Source of the DNA: Lolium rigidum
Lineage: Eukaryota; Streptophyta; Magnoliopsida; Poales; Poaceae
Reading direction: 5' to 3'
Length of the DNA: 64,000 nucleotides
Assembly: GCF_022539505.1 (NCBI RefSeq)
Contig: NC_061510.1
Location: 274,742,330-274,806,329 of the forward strand
In this document: positions 38,631-49,350 of the stretch, piece by piece
How positions within the stretch are numbered: the stretch's first letter is position 1
Layout of the letters: every line of letters starts with the position of its first letter
Made by a program: the position numbers and the translations under genes
Notes under the pieces: model-generated
What the model saw: the letters and a program-made list of their open reading frames with translations, nothing else
What the model was told of the DNA's origin: nothing
Databases searched by the model: none

Positions 38631-39110
38631 TGACGAGGCGGTTCCTCGGCAATGCCCACCATGAGGGGCTTGGGTTTTAGAGAAAGGCGACGACGGAAGT
38701 TCCGGGAGCGAGGCGGTACACGACGTACCCAGGTTCACGCCCCGCGGTGGAGGGTCGCTACGTCCTGCTAGCAATCCACTATATGAATATATGTATACAG
38801 GGGGCCGCCATAGGCGGAGTTGTTGGATCTAGTCTAGTTCTAATCCGCGGGTTGCGGTGTCTAGGCGTGTTGCCTCTAAAATTATGTTTCTGATTATGTG
38901 TGTCCTAAGGGGTGCCCCTGCATGGCTTTATATATCAGCCAAGCTAGGGTTTACAAGAGTCCTAGTAGGATTCATATTGGAGTCTTCTTTCCTTGTAATC
39001 CAAGTTGAGGCGCGTGCAGGTCCAGCTTGTTGAGTCCTTGTGTTGGTCCAGCTTCATAGTTTGCACCAGGTATGGCAATGTCGAGTACCCGAAGGGTTAT
39101 GCCCACATCA
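38631..39110 (-). repeat. 5' LTR of element A
   Basis: 480 bp, matching 10864-11345 with few differences. The primer site lies directly inside it at 38630-38611. Confidence 0.92.
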
Positions 39111-39408
39111 CTAGTCATAGTGGTAAGTATCATGTATTAGTATCATGAATATGATACTACTACATGATACAATTTTCATAGTGCGTAGTATCATGGAGTA
39201 GTATTATAGTCATGCTATATTGAATCTCAATGCAAATTTATGTACAAAATTTGTTTAGCATTAACTTTTCTCGTTGTTTGCACAATGATACAATATCTAC
39301 CTATGTTACTCTAATCTCCTCTCTCCTACTTAATTAGCTGCCACATCAGTAGTTTTGTGGAACCAATATGCATGATAACCTATGATACTAGCACTATGAC
39401 TAGCCTCA

Positions 39409-39950
39409 GAAACCATCGTCCATCAAGAATTGATGTACATACAACAACTCAACAAGAGGTTACTTCAGATTAACTCCACATGCAGAAATCAGGAGTATCT
39501 CCACGGAAAAATAAATCAAGAGTAGAGTACAGCAGATCGAGAGAGTAGTGAAGAGGAAAAATCTGGCACGCAACGCGTCGGCCGCCTCAATCCTCATCGG
39601 CCAGATGACCTCCTCGCGCTTGGCGACCGTAGCATCTTCCTCGCGCTCGATGACGACAACATCTTTCTCAGGCTCGACGGCAGCGGACTCCACACTCCCC
39701 TGTCCGCGATGCTCTCTCGCCGCGTGCTCGTCACCGGCGGCAAACTCCTCCATGGTCAGCGTTGCTCGTCACCGGCGGCAGCATCCGAGGCTCCGCGCGG
39801 GCGCTACTACTCCAGAGAGAAGAGAGAGAGATAATGACAGTGGTGGAGAGCAACAGGTGGGACGGTGGGAGGGATAAAACTGCAAAGGGATAAGATGTGA
39901 GCGGTTCTTAAGGGGCGTGATGCGCTTTTAACACCCGCAGCACGGGAGCG
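39409..39950 (-). CDS. Possible small gene, tail-anchored 97-residue protein
   Basis: The ORF itself is 39753-39460 on the minus strand. It has an acidic, glutamate-rich N-terminal two-thirds (VEPEKDVVVIEREEDATV) and a C-terminal hydrophobic segment of about 22 residues (LFTTLSICCTLLLIYF onward), the layout of a tail-anchored membrane protein. Upstream on the same strand (39760-39880) there is a pyrimidine-rich CTCTCTCTTCTCTC stretch like a plant 5' UTR. I do not recognise a family, and no intron or poly(A) signal supports it. It could be a chance ORF. Confidence 0.25.
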
Positions 39951-40119
39951 TTAGCGATGCGACACCGTTCGGTAGATTTTCCCTAGGGAAAATGTTTTGG
40001 ATCCGGCGACCGATTGTGCGCCAACGATCGGTCGTCTTGCTCGCTCCCACGTCGTCTTACATGGGCTTGCTTTTTCGGCCTAACAATGGTTTCGCTGCAA
40101 AACACACGAGTGAGATGAT

Positions 40120-40585
40120 GAACTATTGTTGTAAACAACCAGTAATTTTGTAGGATTTGTTGTTAACAATTGTTGTAAAGATACAACATTTTTTATTTTT
40201 TTGTTGATGCTAATAACCAAGTGATTTTTTATTTGTTGTAACCATTTGTGACTTTAGATAAAATAGTAGGTAATTTTTGTTGTAATTCAATCTGTAGCAT
40301 ATTATTTGTTGCTTGACCACTTTGCACTTTTTGCAAACATACATATTTTGTTGTAATAGACTACGACTTTTGATAGAACCTGTTGGGGACTTTTGTTGCA
40401 AATAAATATGGAGCAAAAAAAGTATCTGTTTAACCACTTTATTGTAATTTTACATTTTTATAAATGCTCAATCATTTTTGTTGTAATGGTATATTTTTTT
40501 GTATACCGGGTGATTATTTTTGTTGTAATACCCTCAGTCCTAGAGATAAATCAGCACGGTGGCATATTTGTTGTAAATATCGGGA
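40120..40585. repeat. Dispersed TTTTTGTTGTAA repeat block
   Basis: TTGTTGTAA or a close variant (TTGTTGCAA, TTGTTGTTAACAA) occurs about eleven times at spacings of 30-50 bp, mostly in one orientation. GC-rich flanks (39960-40060 and 40690-40800) carry loosely inverted CCGACCGA/TCGGTCGG phrases and TAGGGAAA. This suggests a non-autonomous transposon with degenerate ends, perhaps Mutator-like. Boundaries are not defined. Confidence 0.45.
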
Positions 40586-40799
40586 AAGACATGGCCTAAA
40601 AGGTACACCCCTTCCGTATTAGCTAAAGAAGTTAGGACCGCGGGTTGATTTCTCAAAAAATGAGGACCAGAATGCAAAACTATATCGTGGCTTATGCTGA
40701 TCGTTAGATCACGATCGGACGGCGCGGACTGCAACCGATTTTCATGCTCAGATCCGCCGACCGACGGCCAATGCTTCCCTTTCCCTAATAGGGATGCTT

Positions 40800-41480
40800 C
40801 GTTCCGCTAGGTTGGACTGTTGTTGCACGGCCTACGTGGCAGGAGATATATCATCAACCACAAGGATGTTGTGCAAAATGCGTACCATGCCGATCGACGC
40901 CGTATACATGTGCTCATCCATGCTTTGTTTTTTCTTGTTAGTTGTGTGTCCGTATTGTACAAAGATTTCGTATGAATTCTCTTGTTGTGCCATATATTTG
41001 CGATGGTTTATGTCAATGAAAAACACGTTCATCAGAGAATGAATTGCTGACTATACAGTTTCACGTTTTGTGGATCCGCTAATTAGGACATGAGTAATGG
41101 TGGCATATGCTTGTCGCTGCCTCACGAATTCCACCTAGGTTCGGTAGTCTGAAACAACAACTTAAACTGAAATCTACGCAACGCTAAAAGTTGAAGCCAA
41201 CATACAGTGGGTTCCATGGTTCAGATTTATAATCATAAAGCATCATGGGATGCTCTTTACCTCTGCCTTCACCATGCCCTCCTTCTACCTTTTTCATCTT
41301 TTTCCTTCTTCTTCTAGCTTTCTCTGCCAAGGATCATGCCTCCCCTGCAAGAGACTACTTGGTCTGCAGGGCAGCAAGTAGCAGGTTCGGCTCTGACATC
41401 CGAGCCTAATGGCCTGCAGGGCAGCGACTTCAAGCTAGGCGTTGGCCATGCCGGCCTTACTCGTTCCGTAGTTTCGCACC
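40800..41480. other. Unassigned intergenic sequence
   Basis: No gene, terminal repeat or tandem array recognised between the TTGTTGTAA block and the Harbinger-like element. Confidence 0.35.
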
Positions 41481-41483
41481 TAA

Positions 41484-43148
41484 GGGCATCTCCAACGCGG
41501 CGACCCATCCCGCGCCCGCATGTCCGGATGGGTCGAGCAGGACAAAAAACCGGCCCAACGCGGCGACGCACCGCAAATTCGGATGGCCGCGGCGTCCGGA
41601 ACGACGCAAACCCGGCCCAAATCTGGGCCGGATTTGCGTGGCCGCGGATGGCACGCGGCGTCCTCGCGTGTCCGCCTGGTCCGCGTGGCTGGCCCAGCTG
41701 TCGGTGCCCCAGTCCTATTAAATGTGGACTAGGGGAGGGGGACTGTCCCTATCCAGTCCCCACTCTCCACTCCGGCCACACCCACGCGTGGGCTAGAGCT
41801 TCCGCGCCGCCATGGCCCCGAAGCGCGAGTTCGAGCCAGCCGCCAACGACCACGAGGTCGGCAGCAGCCGGCAAGTCGCGCCGCCGGCGTTCGCAATGGG
41901 GCCGCCGGCGCCTCCCAGACGCGACCGGATCTACGTCACCGTAGCGGTGGCGCAGATGTTCTGGGACGCCGGCGTCCCAATGCCGTGGGTGGACGTGCAC
42001 CTCCCCACGGCCGGCACCCGAGCCCAAATCGGGTTCCGGTGCCGCCCATCCCGGGCTCCGGCCGCGCCCGCTACGCCGAGATCCGGAGGCGCCGCGCTCA
42101 GCTACCGGCGGACCTCCAGCAGGACCCCGCGTAGGGCGACGCAAGTCCCAACTGGGACTTGTGGTTCGAGGTGGAGCACGATGCGCGTCGACGCACGTGC
42201 TTCACATCAGCGACGGCGCGGCCTCGCGCGCAGCCGCGCACACCTGCTAGGCGGGGTGGCCGCCGCCCCGGCGGCCTCTACATCAACGAGCCCGCGCCCC
42301 AGCCCCAGCCCCAGCCCCAGGAGGAGGAGGACGACCCGGAGCTGCAGGCGGCGCTCGCGGCGTCCCGCGAACAGCGGGACCTCGACGAGCTGGCCAAATG
42401 GCCGCACCTCGCCGAGACGCTGCGCACCTCCGCGCTGGAGGAGGCGGCCAGGAAGGCCCAGAAGGACGCCCAGGCGGAGGCGTGGTCCTTCCTGGAGATG
42501 GCGCGCCGGTAGGAGGAGGCCACGCGCCAGGCGGCGTTCCGGGAGGAGGAGGAGCGCCGGGCCGCGCTCCGGCTAGAGGCGGAGCTGCAGGCCGCAGCGG
42601 AGGAGCAGCTCCGGAAGGAGTCCGGGCGGAGGGCACGGTTGCGCAGGCCGGTGAGCCCTCCGGACCCGCACTCCGCCTGGGAAAGAGCGCAGTGGTCGCC
42701 CTGGCCGGAGTCCCCGGCGCCCTCCAGCGTTTCGAGCCGGAACAGCGCGTCGCCGCCGGGGGGCGTCGTCCTCATCGACGGCGACGACGACGAGTACTAC
42801 TGGGAGTAGTACTGCTGCCGGCGGCCACCGTGCGAGCAAACCTGGCTAGGGTTTGCTTTTTTTTTTTAGTTTAAAGCCCACATAGGGCTTTCTTTTGTGT
42901 AAAAATTGCCCAAAATAGGGCTAAGTTTAATTAACCACTAGTTTGATGTTATTTTTGGCTGTTTTCCTTTTTTATTTTTATTTTTGTTTTTTTAATTATA
43001 TATGCGGTGCGTCTGCGCGTTGGACGCAGCATGCGACCCAAACGGACACGCGGACACGGGCCGCTGTCCGGGTGTCCGTTCGGCCACTCAAACGACCTAA
43101 AACGGACGATCCAGCGTGTCTGTTTGGGTCGCTCGGTTGGAGATGCGC
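41484..43148. mobile_element. Harbinger-like element carrying an ORF (copy 1)
   Basis: The left end GGGCATCTCCAACGCGGCGA matches the right end in reverse complement (GCGCATCTCCAACCGAGCGA). Both sides are flanked by TAA (41481-41483 and 43149-43151), the 3-bp target usual for PIF/Harbinger elements. The 1,665-bp body is strongly GC-rich compared with its surroundings and has a decayed plus-strand ORF but no DDE transposase, so it is non-autonomous. A second element of the same design lies in intron 1 of the cyclase gene (61200-62712). Confidence 0.75.
41812..42809 (+). pseudogene. Decayed ORF of Harbinger-like copy 1
   Basis: The reading frame starts MAPKREFEPAANDHE, then RIYVTVAVAQMFWDAGVPMP, and shifts frame near 42000-42030. 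After the shift it continues with GRARYAEIRRRRAQLPADLQ, WDLWFEVEHDARRR and the acidic, coiled-coil-like EEEDDPELQAALAASREQRD. A TAG at 42510-42512 interrupts the same frame, which then runs to VVLIDGDDDEYYWE and a stop at 42807-42809. I remember similar proteins as unannotated grass sequences but know no function. At least one frameshift and two nonsense codons (42132-42134 and 42510-42512) make it a pseudogene here. Confidence 0.6.
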
Positions 43149-43151
43149 TAA

Positions 43152-43850
43152 GGTAGGAGTGCTCCATCGTTTTCGATCCGCACAACCCATACGTGCGGGG
43201 CAGCTCTGCTCGCTCTAGCAGTAGAGTGCGGAGCTGGAGTGTTGCCGAACGGGGCCAAAAATGAAGAAAGGTACACATGATAGAATAGTAAGTTATCACT
43301 CGATGCAATCGATTTGATATAGTGAACCTTAACGTAGGTAGCAAACAGTTAATAATAGTGCAACAATCACTCCGTATGCAATGGTGATTCTCTAGCGAAG
43401 CTACTAGTAATTTAAAGTCACTGACATGGGGGCCAACTAGACATGCATGGAACCCACGTGTCAGCGACTCCACGTCAACGAACCGTAAGGCACACGAGTC
43501 GTGCCCTTTCATCTGGACCACAAAGTGCATCGGTACTTCACATTCGGTTCAAACTCAGGTTACTTGTCGACAAGATACACTTTTTTCTAATCCTAGCTGA
43601 CTTATTGAGACCGCTGCACCAACATCGTGCAGAATACTACACTGAATTTTCTCTCGTGCAATGTTTGGTATATTCCTGGCACCTTCCATTTCTACACAAA
43701 CTGAGCACCTCACTAGATGAGGGATGAGATGGTGGCAGAAAAAGAATGATCCACTTGTTTCTAGCTTGCTGGGGCTCGGTGCTTAGAGAGGAAAGAGATA
43801 GTAGAAGAAGAGAATGATTCTGTTCAAAAGGGAACGGGTGTACTGAAAGA
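43152..43850. other. Unassigned intergenic sequence
   Basis: No gene or repeat boundary recognised; AT-rich with short ORFs only. Confidence 0.35.
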
Positions 43851-45600
43851 CCGTCCCCGCGTCGCTCCTAGGGGGCGGCTCGGGCGACCCAAACCCTAGC
43901 TCAGCCGCCACCCCTCCTCCCCCTCCACCTCCTCTCGCTGCCGCCGGAGGACGTCGTCGGGCGAAGGCCACGCGGCTGATGGAGCGGCGTGGCGACCCTG
44001 GATGGCGCGGCGTTTCCAGCGGAGTTGGGCGCCGGGGCGGCGGCCCCGGGATCCTCGGCAATGCGGCGGCCGCGGCGGCCGCGTGGGCGGCGCGACAGCC
44101 GGTCCTGGGAGCTCATGTCTGCGGGCATCGGCGTTCGTCCTCGAGCCCCGTTTCGGTGTTGGTCGGCCCCCTCTATGTGGCGTTCCGGCGGCGCCCAGGG
44201 TGCTCTTCGGCGGTGTTCCGTCGGCAGCAGGCTGTGCAGCCCGGCCTCTCATCTCCGCAAGGTGCGGTGGGTGGCGGTCATGCTCGCGGAGCTTTCCGTT
44301 CTTGTTTGGTGGTGGTGGTTGTTACGCAGCGGCGGTGCACGAGGTGGAGGATGGTGGTGGTTGTGGTCTTCGATCCTGCCCGCGGTGATAGCTGTTCGGG
44401 TTCGCTCTGGTTGCTTCGGCAACTATCTCGTGGGCAGTGGTGATGATCTATACGGCGCCTTTCGTCGCAGCGACGGAGAGCCTAGGTGTGGCGGTGTGCA
44501 GGATGCCTGGTCCAGCTGACCAGTCCGATGGCTTCGACGGCGGACGTCACGGTCTATTCCTGGCGGTCTATGTGCGGGATGGTGATGGTGGTCTGGCCGG
44601 CCCTTTGCGGCGGGTGTGAGGTTACGACTCTCTGCCAGGCGAAAGTCTTGTTCTGGCTGCGGCTGGAACCGACGGCGGCGGCGCCTTTTTTGGCGTCGTG
44701 TCCTCCTTGGAGGCGTCGTCGTGGTGGTGCTCTTGCGCCTCCGCACAGTTTCTCCAGGAGAAACCCTGACCCCTCGTGGGATCGGGCGAGGGTGACACTT
44801 TCTTGTGTCGTTTGGCCTGCTGGTGTCCTTGCCTTGGATGCTCCATCGGCCAGAGGGGTCTGTGGAGCTAGTTGGTTGGTGGCGTCTGACAAAGGATTAA
44901 TTTGTCAATGCCTACAGATCATAGACTGGGGTTTTGTTAGAAGTAGAGGGCAAGTAGATCTCGAAGGTTTCAGCCGAAAAGTACTCGACGATTGTGAAAA
45001 CTAGGGTTCTGTTGACAATAGATTCGATCCTTTCTTCGTCCCTCGACTCCCCCTTATATAGAGGGTGGAGCCGAGGGTTTCGTAATACACAAGTTACAGA
45101 GTTCGGGAGGGTTTCATACTCAACCCGTAAGATTACAAATCTCTATCTTTCCTAATACAAACTATCTTTCCTTAATACTAAATGAGCTTCCAAGTCTTCT
45201 TATTCTTCGGGTCCTGGGCCTTTAGTAAACCCCGGGCACCATCTTTGGCAGGCCCATTGGGGATGCCTATGTCAGCGTCGACGAGCTGTTTGGCTTCCTC
45301 GACTTGGCGGTCAGGCGAACACGACTTCGGTTTCGGTGTGCTCCGGGTGAAAACCCTGGACCGGCTTCGGCCGATGCCGGTGATGGCGGCTCTCTCGGTC
45401 GTCACTCCCCTCGTTGGAGGCATCTCTGTGGAGGCCCTTCACTGCAAGTGCTGTTGTTCGTTTTGTCTGTCTTGTCGGTTTCGTCCTCGGCCTGTCTTCG
45501 GCTAGGTGGTGGGCGGCCCCGGGGGTCGGCGTGGATGTCGGAGCGGCAGCTCCGTGTTTTGCCTCCGCCTTGTTGTGTTTTGAGGTGTTTTTGGGTGTCG
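43850..45600 (+). mobile_element. Probable LINE 5' leader, interrupted by a solo LTR
   Basis: GC-rich sequence beginning near CCCAAACCCTAGCTCAGCCG and rich in GGCGGC, GGTGGTGG and phrases such as GGGTGAAAACCCTGGACCGG (45346-45365) resembles the 5' untranslated leaders of grass LINEs that I remember. No LINE ORF1 or ORF2 follows, so only the leader remains. The many ORFs across it are products of base composition. The assignment is by memory of sequence style only. Confidence 0.35.
44903..45274 (-). repeat. Solo LTR of a gypsy element (Fatima-like)
   Basis: The 372-bp block runs from TGTCAATGCCTACAGATCAT to GGGATGCCTATGTCA. It includes the phrase CTCCCCCTTATATAGAGGGT, a TATA-containing stretch reading the same way in many LTRs. 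It resembles the LTR of an abundant wheat gypsy family that I recall as Fatima. Similar LINE-leader sequence lies on both sides. The 5-bp flanks (TAATT and GCGTC) do not match, so the solo LTR did not arise by simple within-element recombination, or one edge is rearranged. Confidence 0.6.
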
Positions 45601-46640
45601 GGGAAATATGTAAAAACCCCAAACACTATCTCCTCACTTTTCTTCCTCTCCCTGGCTCTCCACACTCACGTGCGTCAAAACCCTAGTTCGGCCGCGGCTT
45701 CGCGCCGCCACTGCCGGCCACCCCGACTCGGGCGCAGGTGCAGGTGGACGCGGGCGTTCGCAGGCCCGCTTCGTCCGTGCCGCGTAAAACCTCTTGGCGG
45801 CGTTGCGGAAAAACTGCACAAACTAAGTGGGTTTCGCGGACATGTCCTGCAGTTTCCGCTAGCGCCGCATAGCCTGCGAAATGGAGCAGAAATCCTGCCG
45901 CTCATCTTCCTCGCTCCGGTCGCCTCGCTCGCTCCGCCCCTCTCCGCTGCTCTCGCTCGCCACACGCCGCCGCTTCCTCCACGATGCGATGGCGCCGCCT
46001 CGTTCTCCCGCCGTCTAGATCCCCGCGGGTGCTGCCAACTACGAGATCTACGTTCAGCGCTGCGCGATATGCTCTCCGACGGCGAGAAGCAGCTCCAGGC
46101 CACCTCCGTCCTCCGGTGACCTCATCCACGGCCTTGTCCGCGACGCCGGCCAGTAGACCATGCGTCCAGGCACTTCTCCACAGCGCCTCCGACGACTTCG
46201 TCTTCCTCCCCTTCTAGTACCAGAAGCAGAGCAACAGAGAGAGCCAAGGGGATGGGTGCCGCAGCCTCATCTTCTTCTTCCCTGAGGTGACTTGAGGTGC
46301 CGCAGTCAAGAGGCTCGCTCGGCAGCCAACTCTTGATTGCCGGCCAAAGTCGATTCTTGCTGGCCATGGCTATCGGAGCTGTGCTCTCCTCGAGCAGAGA
46401 ATTTGCCGCTCCCATATCCTCCTCCTCACCAGCAGGTAATCTTCACCCAATGCCTGAATAATTTCCACTAAAGGCCCCCTGTATTCAATGTTGCAAGTTG
46501 GGGTCTTGTCGGCATTCCATTTAGCCTCAGCTGTTGTATCAGTATTTACTCTTGTAGTGTTATTCATCAATATGCCTGAATGTTTTGGTGGCTGAAATGT
46601 GTTTTGGTTGAGTCAATATAGGTTTGTTTAGGTCTGTACA
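45601..46640. other. GC-rich region with unassigned gene-like fragments
   Basis: Several overlapping ORFs on both strands, the longest being 45304-46119 (plus). None shows a motif that I recognise and the best-looking pieces lie in different frames. A phrase ATGCGATGGCGCCGCC at 45983 looks start-like but a stop follows within 12 codons. It may be a decayed captured gene fragment. Confidence 0.3.
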
Positions 46641-46649
46641 TTACTCAAA

Positions 46650-46735
46650 TAGTCAAATTTAGTTGCTTCTCTTACTGAACTTTATTCAAATTTAGTTCCT
46701 TCTCTTACTGAACTTTATTCAAATTTAGTTGCTAA
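46650..46735. repeat. Short tandem repeat, unit 37 bp
   Basis: CAAATTTAGTTGCTTCTCTT followed by ACTGAACTTTATT occurs two and a half times. Confidence 0.8.
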
Positions 46736-46739
46736 AAGG

Positions 46740-48190
46740 AGACAAGTTGGCTGCGGCTTAATTAGCCTGCAGTTTCTCACGTGTATAATTAGTGGATATG
46801 TTCTGATCTCTAGTGTTTCTCTATGCATACCAAGAGTAGTTCCAACCATCCTACTCCGGTAGCTGGTAGTGGATGAGCTGATGATGTTCAGCTTTGTCTT
46901 TTGCTGAATTTATAGCCGAGAGGAACCGAGGAAGGATATAGTGATGGTGAAGTGGCATTGTTTGGTCGATGCCGGATCCAGTAGTGGTACCATCAAACCA
47001 TTAGCTTGCTCACATATCATCTGTCAGTGTGGTAAGCTGGTGAGGGACAAGGCCATGATCAATTCTGCGTTTCGGACAGTGTCCTTTTGTTTGATTTATT
47101 TGGTCAAGCCGGAGACGATTGTGAGGACGGATCTCCTGCGCGCCGCCATCTCTTCACCAGGCACGAAGCCCCTGCGTGTGGTCGAGGCGGCCAGAGCTGC
47201 AGCTGGATACAGTAAGGTGAAGCTTCAAACTTGGCCTCTTTACAGCTCCAGTTCATGCATATATGTGTTTGGTTATCTTTGAAATGCAGAAAAAATTAAG
47301 AACATCAATACTCTGGAATTGAGTTTCACCAGGTTCATCATCATATGCTGGAATTGAGTTGAGATCAAGTACCCTCCCCTTGAACTAATAGTTTCTCGTA
47401 GCTCCAGCACTACCCAAGCCACGGCTGACGACAGCGAAATTCACTGGACATGGTACAGTTTACTGAAGAAGCACTAATCCCACTCTCTCTCTCTTTGTGT
47501 CTGTTTTCGACAATGATACTGAACCTTTTCAGGTATTGGTCATTTGCATGTGGATTCAGGTTTAGGTACTGGAACATTTTCAGTGAACTGTAGGAGGGTG
47601 GGCAGAGGGCGCACTCACCGGTGCTCTGGCATCTTGCTCTACGAGGAAGAGGGCTCGACGTCGGGGATAGGAACCTGGCCACGGTGGCGAGGCAAGGCTG
47701 GCCGGCCGTGACGGAGAGGCAAGGCCCAAACACGATGAGAACTTTCTTCCGCGGTGGCGGACGGTGATGGAGTTGCTAGGTGGCGGTGCGCGTCTGCTGC
47801 AGTCCGGCGTCAGGGCGAGGGAAGCACTCCATCGACAGACAGACCAGACGATCGACGGCGACAAAATTACGTATTTGAAATTTGATTTCAACCCAGATTT
47901 GAAACAATCATGTATTAGGTGTTTTTTTTTGCAAAAGTGAAAATGAACGGAGGGAGTAGGACCTAAGCTGTAGACACAGGGCTACGCTAATTCGCCTGTC
48001 TGGTCACCCATGAGTTACACTTACAAGCTAATTTAACGATCCTCCTAATTAAATTAGAGGGAGAAGCAGCCCATGCTGCCGGAGCGGAGCACCAGCATCT
48101 CTGTCGTGCAAAACCTGCTGGGCTCTGCAGGCAATCAGGTGTAGCGCACGCAGGGACCTGCAACGCCCGCGTTTTTAATTAGCGGCTGAT
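46740..48190. other. Unassigned intergenic sequence
   Basis: A 113-codon plus-strand ORF (46941-47282) and several GC-rich ORFs near 47580-47890 show no known motif. ACGGAGGGAGTA at 47948-47959 is the usual terminal phrase of Stowaway-type MITEs, but no partner end was found. Confidence 0.35.
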
Positions 48191-49190
48191 GCAGGTAGTG
48201 CGGGCCAATCCGTGGACATGTCCACTTGCACTCTGAACCCCGAGGTCCGCCTTGACGCCTGGAAGATCCTACTTGGCGTCCTGCGTCTCCTCCCAGACGC
48301 ACGCAGGCCAAGAAACTCGAGCACGAGCCAATCGAGACCTCCATCACCGCCTCCGGTTGCAGTCGTCGCGGTCTACTCCGGCCTCCTCCAACTTCCCCGA
48401 CACCTTGATCACGCTCCTGGTGAGCTTCTGGTTCGCTCGGACCTATCCACGGTCTCCCTCGCGTTCTGTAACGTCGTCCCACCGTGCCACTCCATCCGTC
48501 GCTGATCGGCCACCTCACCATCGTCTCTCCAGCGAACAACTGCCAGCAGCGCCGCCTCCATATCGCTCCACCTGCTCGTCAGCGTCGAACGAGCCCTCTC
48601 GCGCTGCCGTGCACGGCCTCCAACATCATGTTCGTGGAGCTACCGTATAGTGTTTCAGTTTGAAGCTACAACGAGCAAGATAAAGTCGGCTCTTTCAGTT
48701 TTGATAACCTGTTAAATAAAACAACTCCTCCCAAATGGCTGGAGGTAGTTTCTGCTTAAGTGGCGTCCATGTCTGATTCATGTACGTACACGTCTTTGAA
48801 CTGAACGTTACATTGAAGTTCTTTTACTCCCGGTAGAGAACCAATCTAACTAGCTGAATGCATCCAGTACTTGCATACTTATCTCTACTGCAAGTCCCTT
48901 CCTTATTATGCAAATACTTGACAAACTAAGACCTTTCAATTCGAAATCAACATCCAGCAGAGAGGTGTTAGTGCTCATATTACTGCTTGTCCTTTAGTTG
49001 CTATGTTCAGATTTCATAGAAGAAGAGTTAGAGCGCAAGAAACTATCAGTTTGGTTAGGCGTTTAAAATAGTTGTTCTATACATGTGTTCAGGATAAAAA
49101 CTACAGTACTGAAGATCTAAACTCAGTGGTGCCTAAGAAAATTCGTGAGATCTTTTCAGGGAGTTTAAGAAACTAATTTCGTATTCTGTT
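48190..49190. other. Unassigned sequence with a GC-rich ORF block
   Basis: ORFs at 48212-48505 and 48252-48650 (plus) and 48135-48539 (minus) overlap in a 450-bp GC-rich island within AT-rich DNA. None is recognisable. It could be a captured gene fragment. Confidence 0.3.
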
Positions 49191-49194
49191 TTTT

Positions 49195-49350
49195 TTTTCC
49201 GTTTTCAGAAAATACCGAAACTTGTAAAAATCATAACTAATTTATTTAAAATAAAAAAATGTATAATATCACAAAATGTTCAGAAAATGAGATCTACATT
49301 TTGATATCAAAATCTTGCATATTTGAACAACTTCAATTAACACTTATGTT
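49195..49350. mobile_element. Fragment related to the CACTA interior
   Basis: The phrases CTTGTAAAAATCATAACTAA, then CAAAATGTTCAGAAAA and CTTGCATATTTGAA, occur in the same order as at 7515-7640 in the complete CACTA element (TTTGTAAAAATCATAACTAA, then AAAATGTTCAGAAAA and CATGCATATTTGAA). This indicates a diverged fragment of a related CACTA element. Ends are not visible. Confidence 0.55.

Larger units (their letters stand above)
10864..39110 (-). mobile_element. Gypsy-type LTR retrotransposon A (outer element of the nest)
   Basis: The two LTRs (10864-11345 and 38631-39110) are nearly identical, and the whole is flanked by the 5-bp duplication CTAGT (10859-10863 and 39111-39115). On the minus strand the right LTR is followed by ATTGGCGCCGTCTGTGGGAA, a gypsy primer site. 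The left LTR is preceded by ACTCGGGGGCTAC, a polypurine tract. After removal of the three nested elements the internal part is only about 3.8 kb (38630-38375, 30290-29624, 23824-23632, 14068-11346). It has no gag or pol that I can find, so the element is non-autonomous. Its 3' part is made of tandem repeats. Confidence 0.92.
10857..39405. mobile_element. Small MITE split by the retrotransposon nest
   Basis: Removing element A and one copy of its target duplication rejoins 10857-10863 with 39116-39405. The result is a unit of about 297 bp with terminal repeats GGCTAGTCATAGTG on the left and its reverse complement CACTATGACTAGCC on the right (39392-39405). TCA flanks both ends (10854-10856 and 39406-39408), a 3-bp duplication compatible with Harbinger-type MITEs. 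The interior is rich in ATGATACTA phrases. Element A inserted 7 bp inside the left terminus. Confidence 0.75.

Noticed and set aside
41336..41944. 202-codon plus-strand ORF
   Set aside because: It crosses the terminus of the Harbinger-like element at 41484 and runs in a different frame from the recognisable ORF inside it.
43896..46119. Many long ORFs on both strands, up to 271 codons
   Set aside because: High GC content with overlapping frames and no motif; the sequence fits a LINE leader and unassigned GC-rich DNA better than genes.
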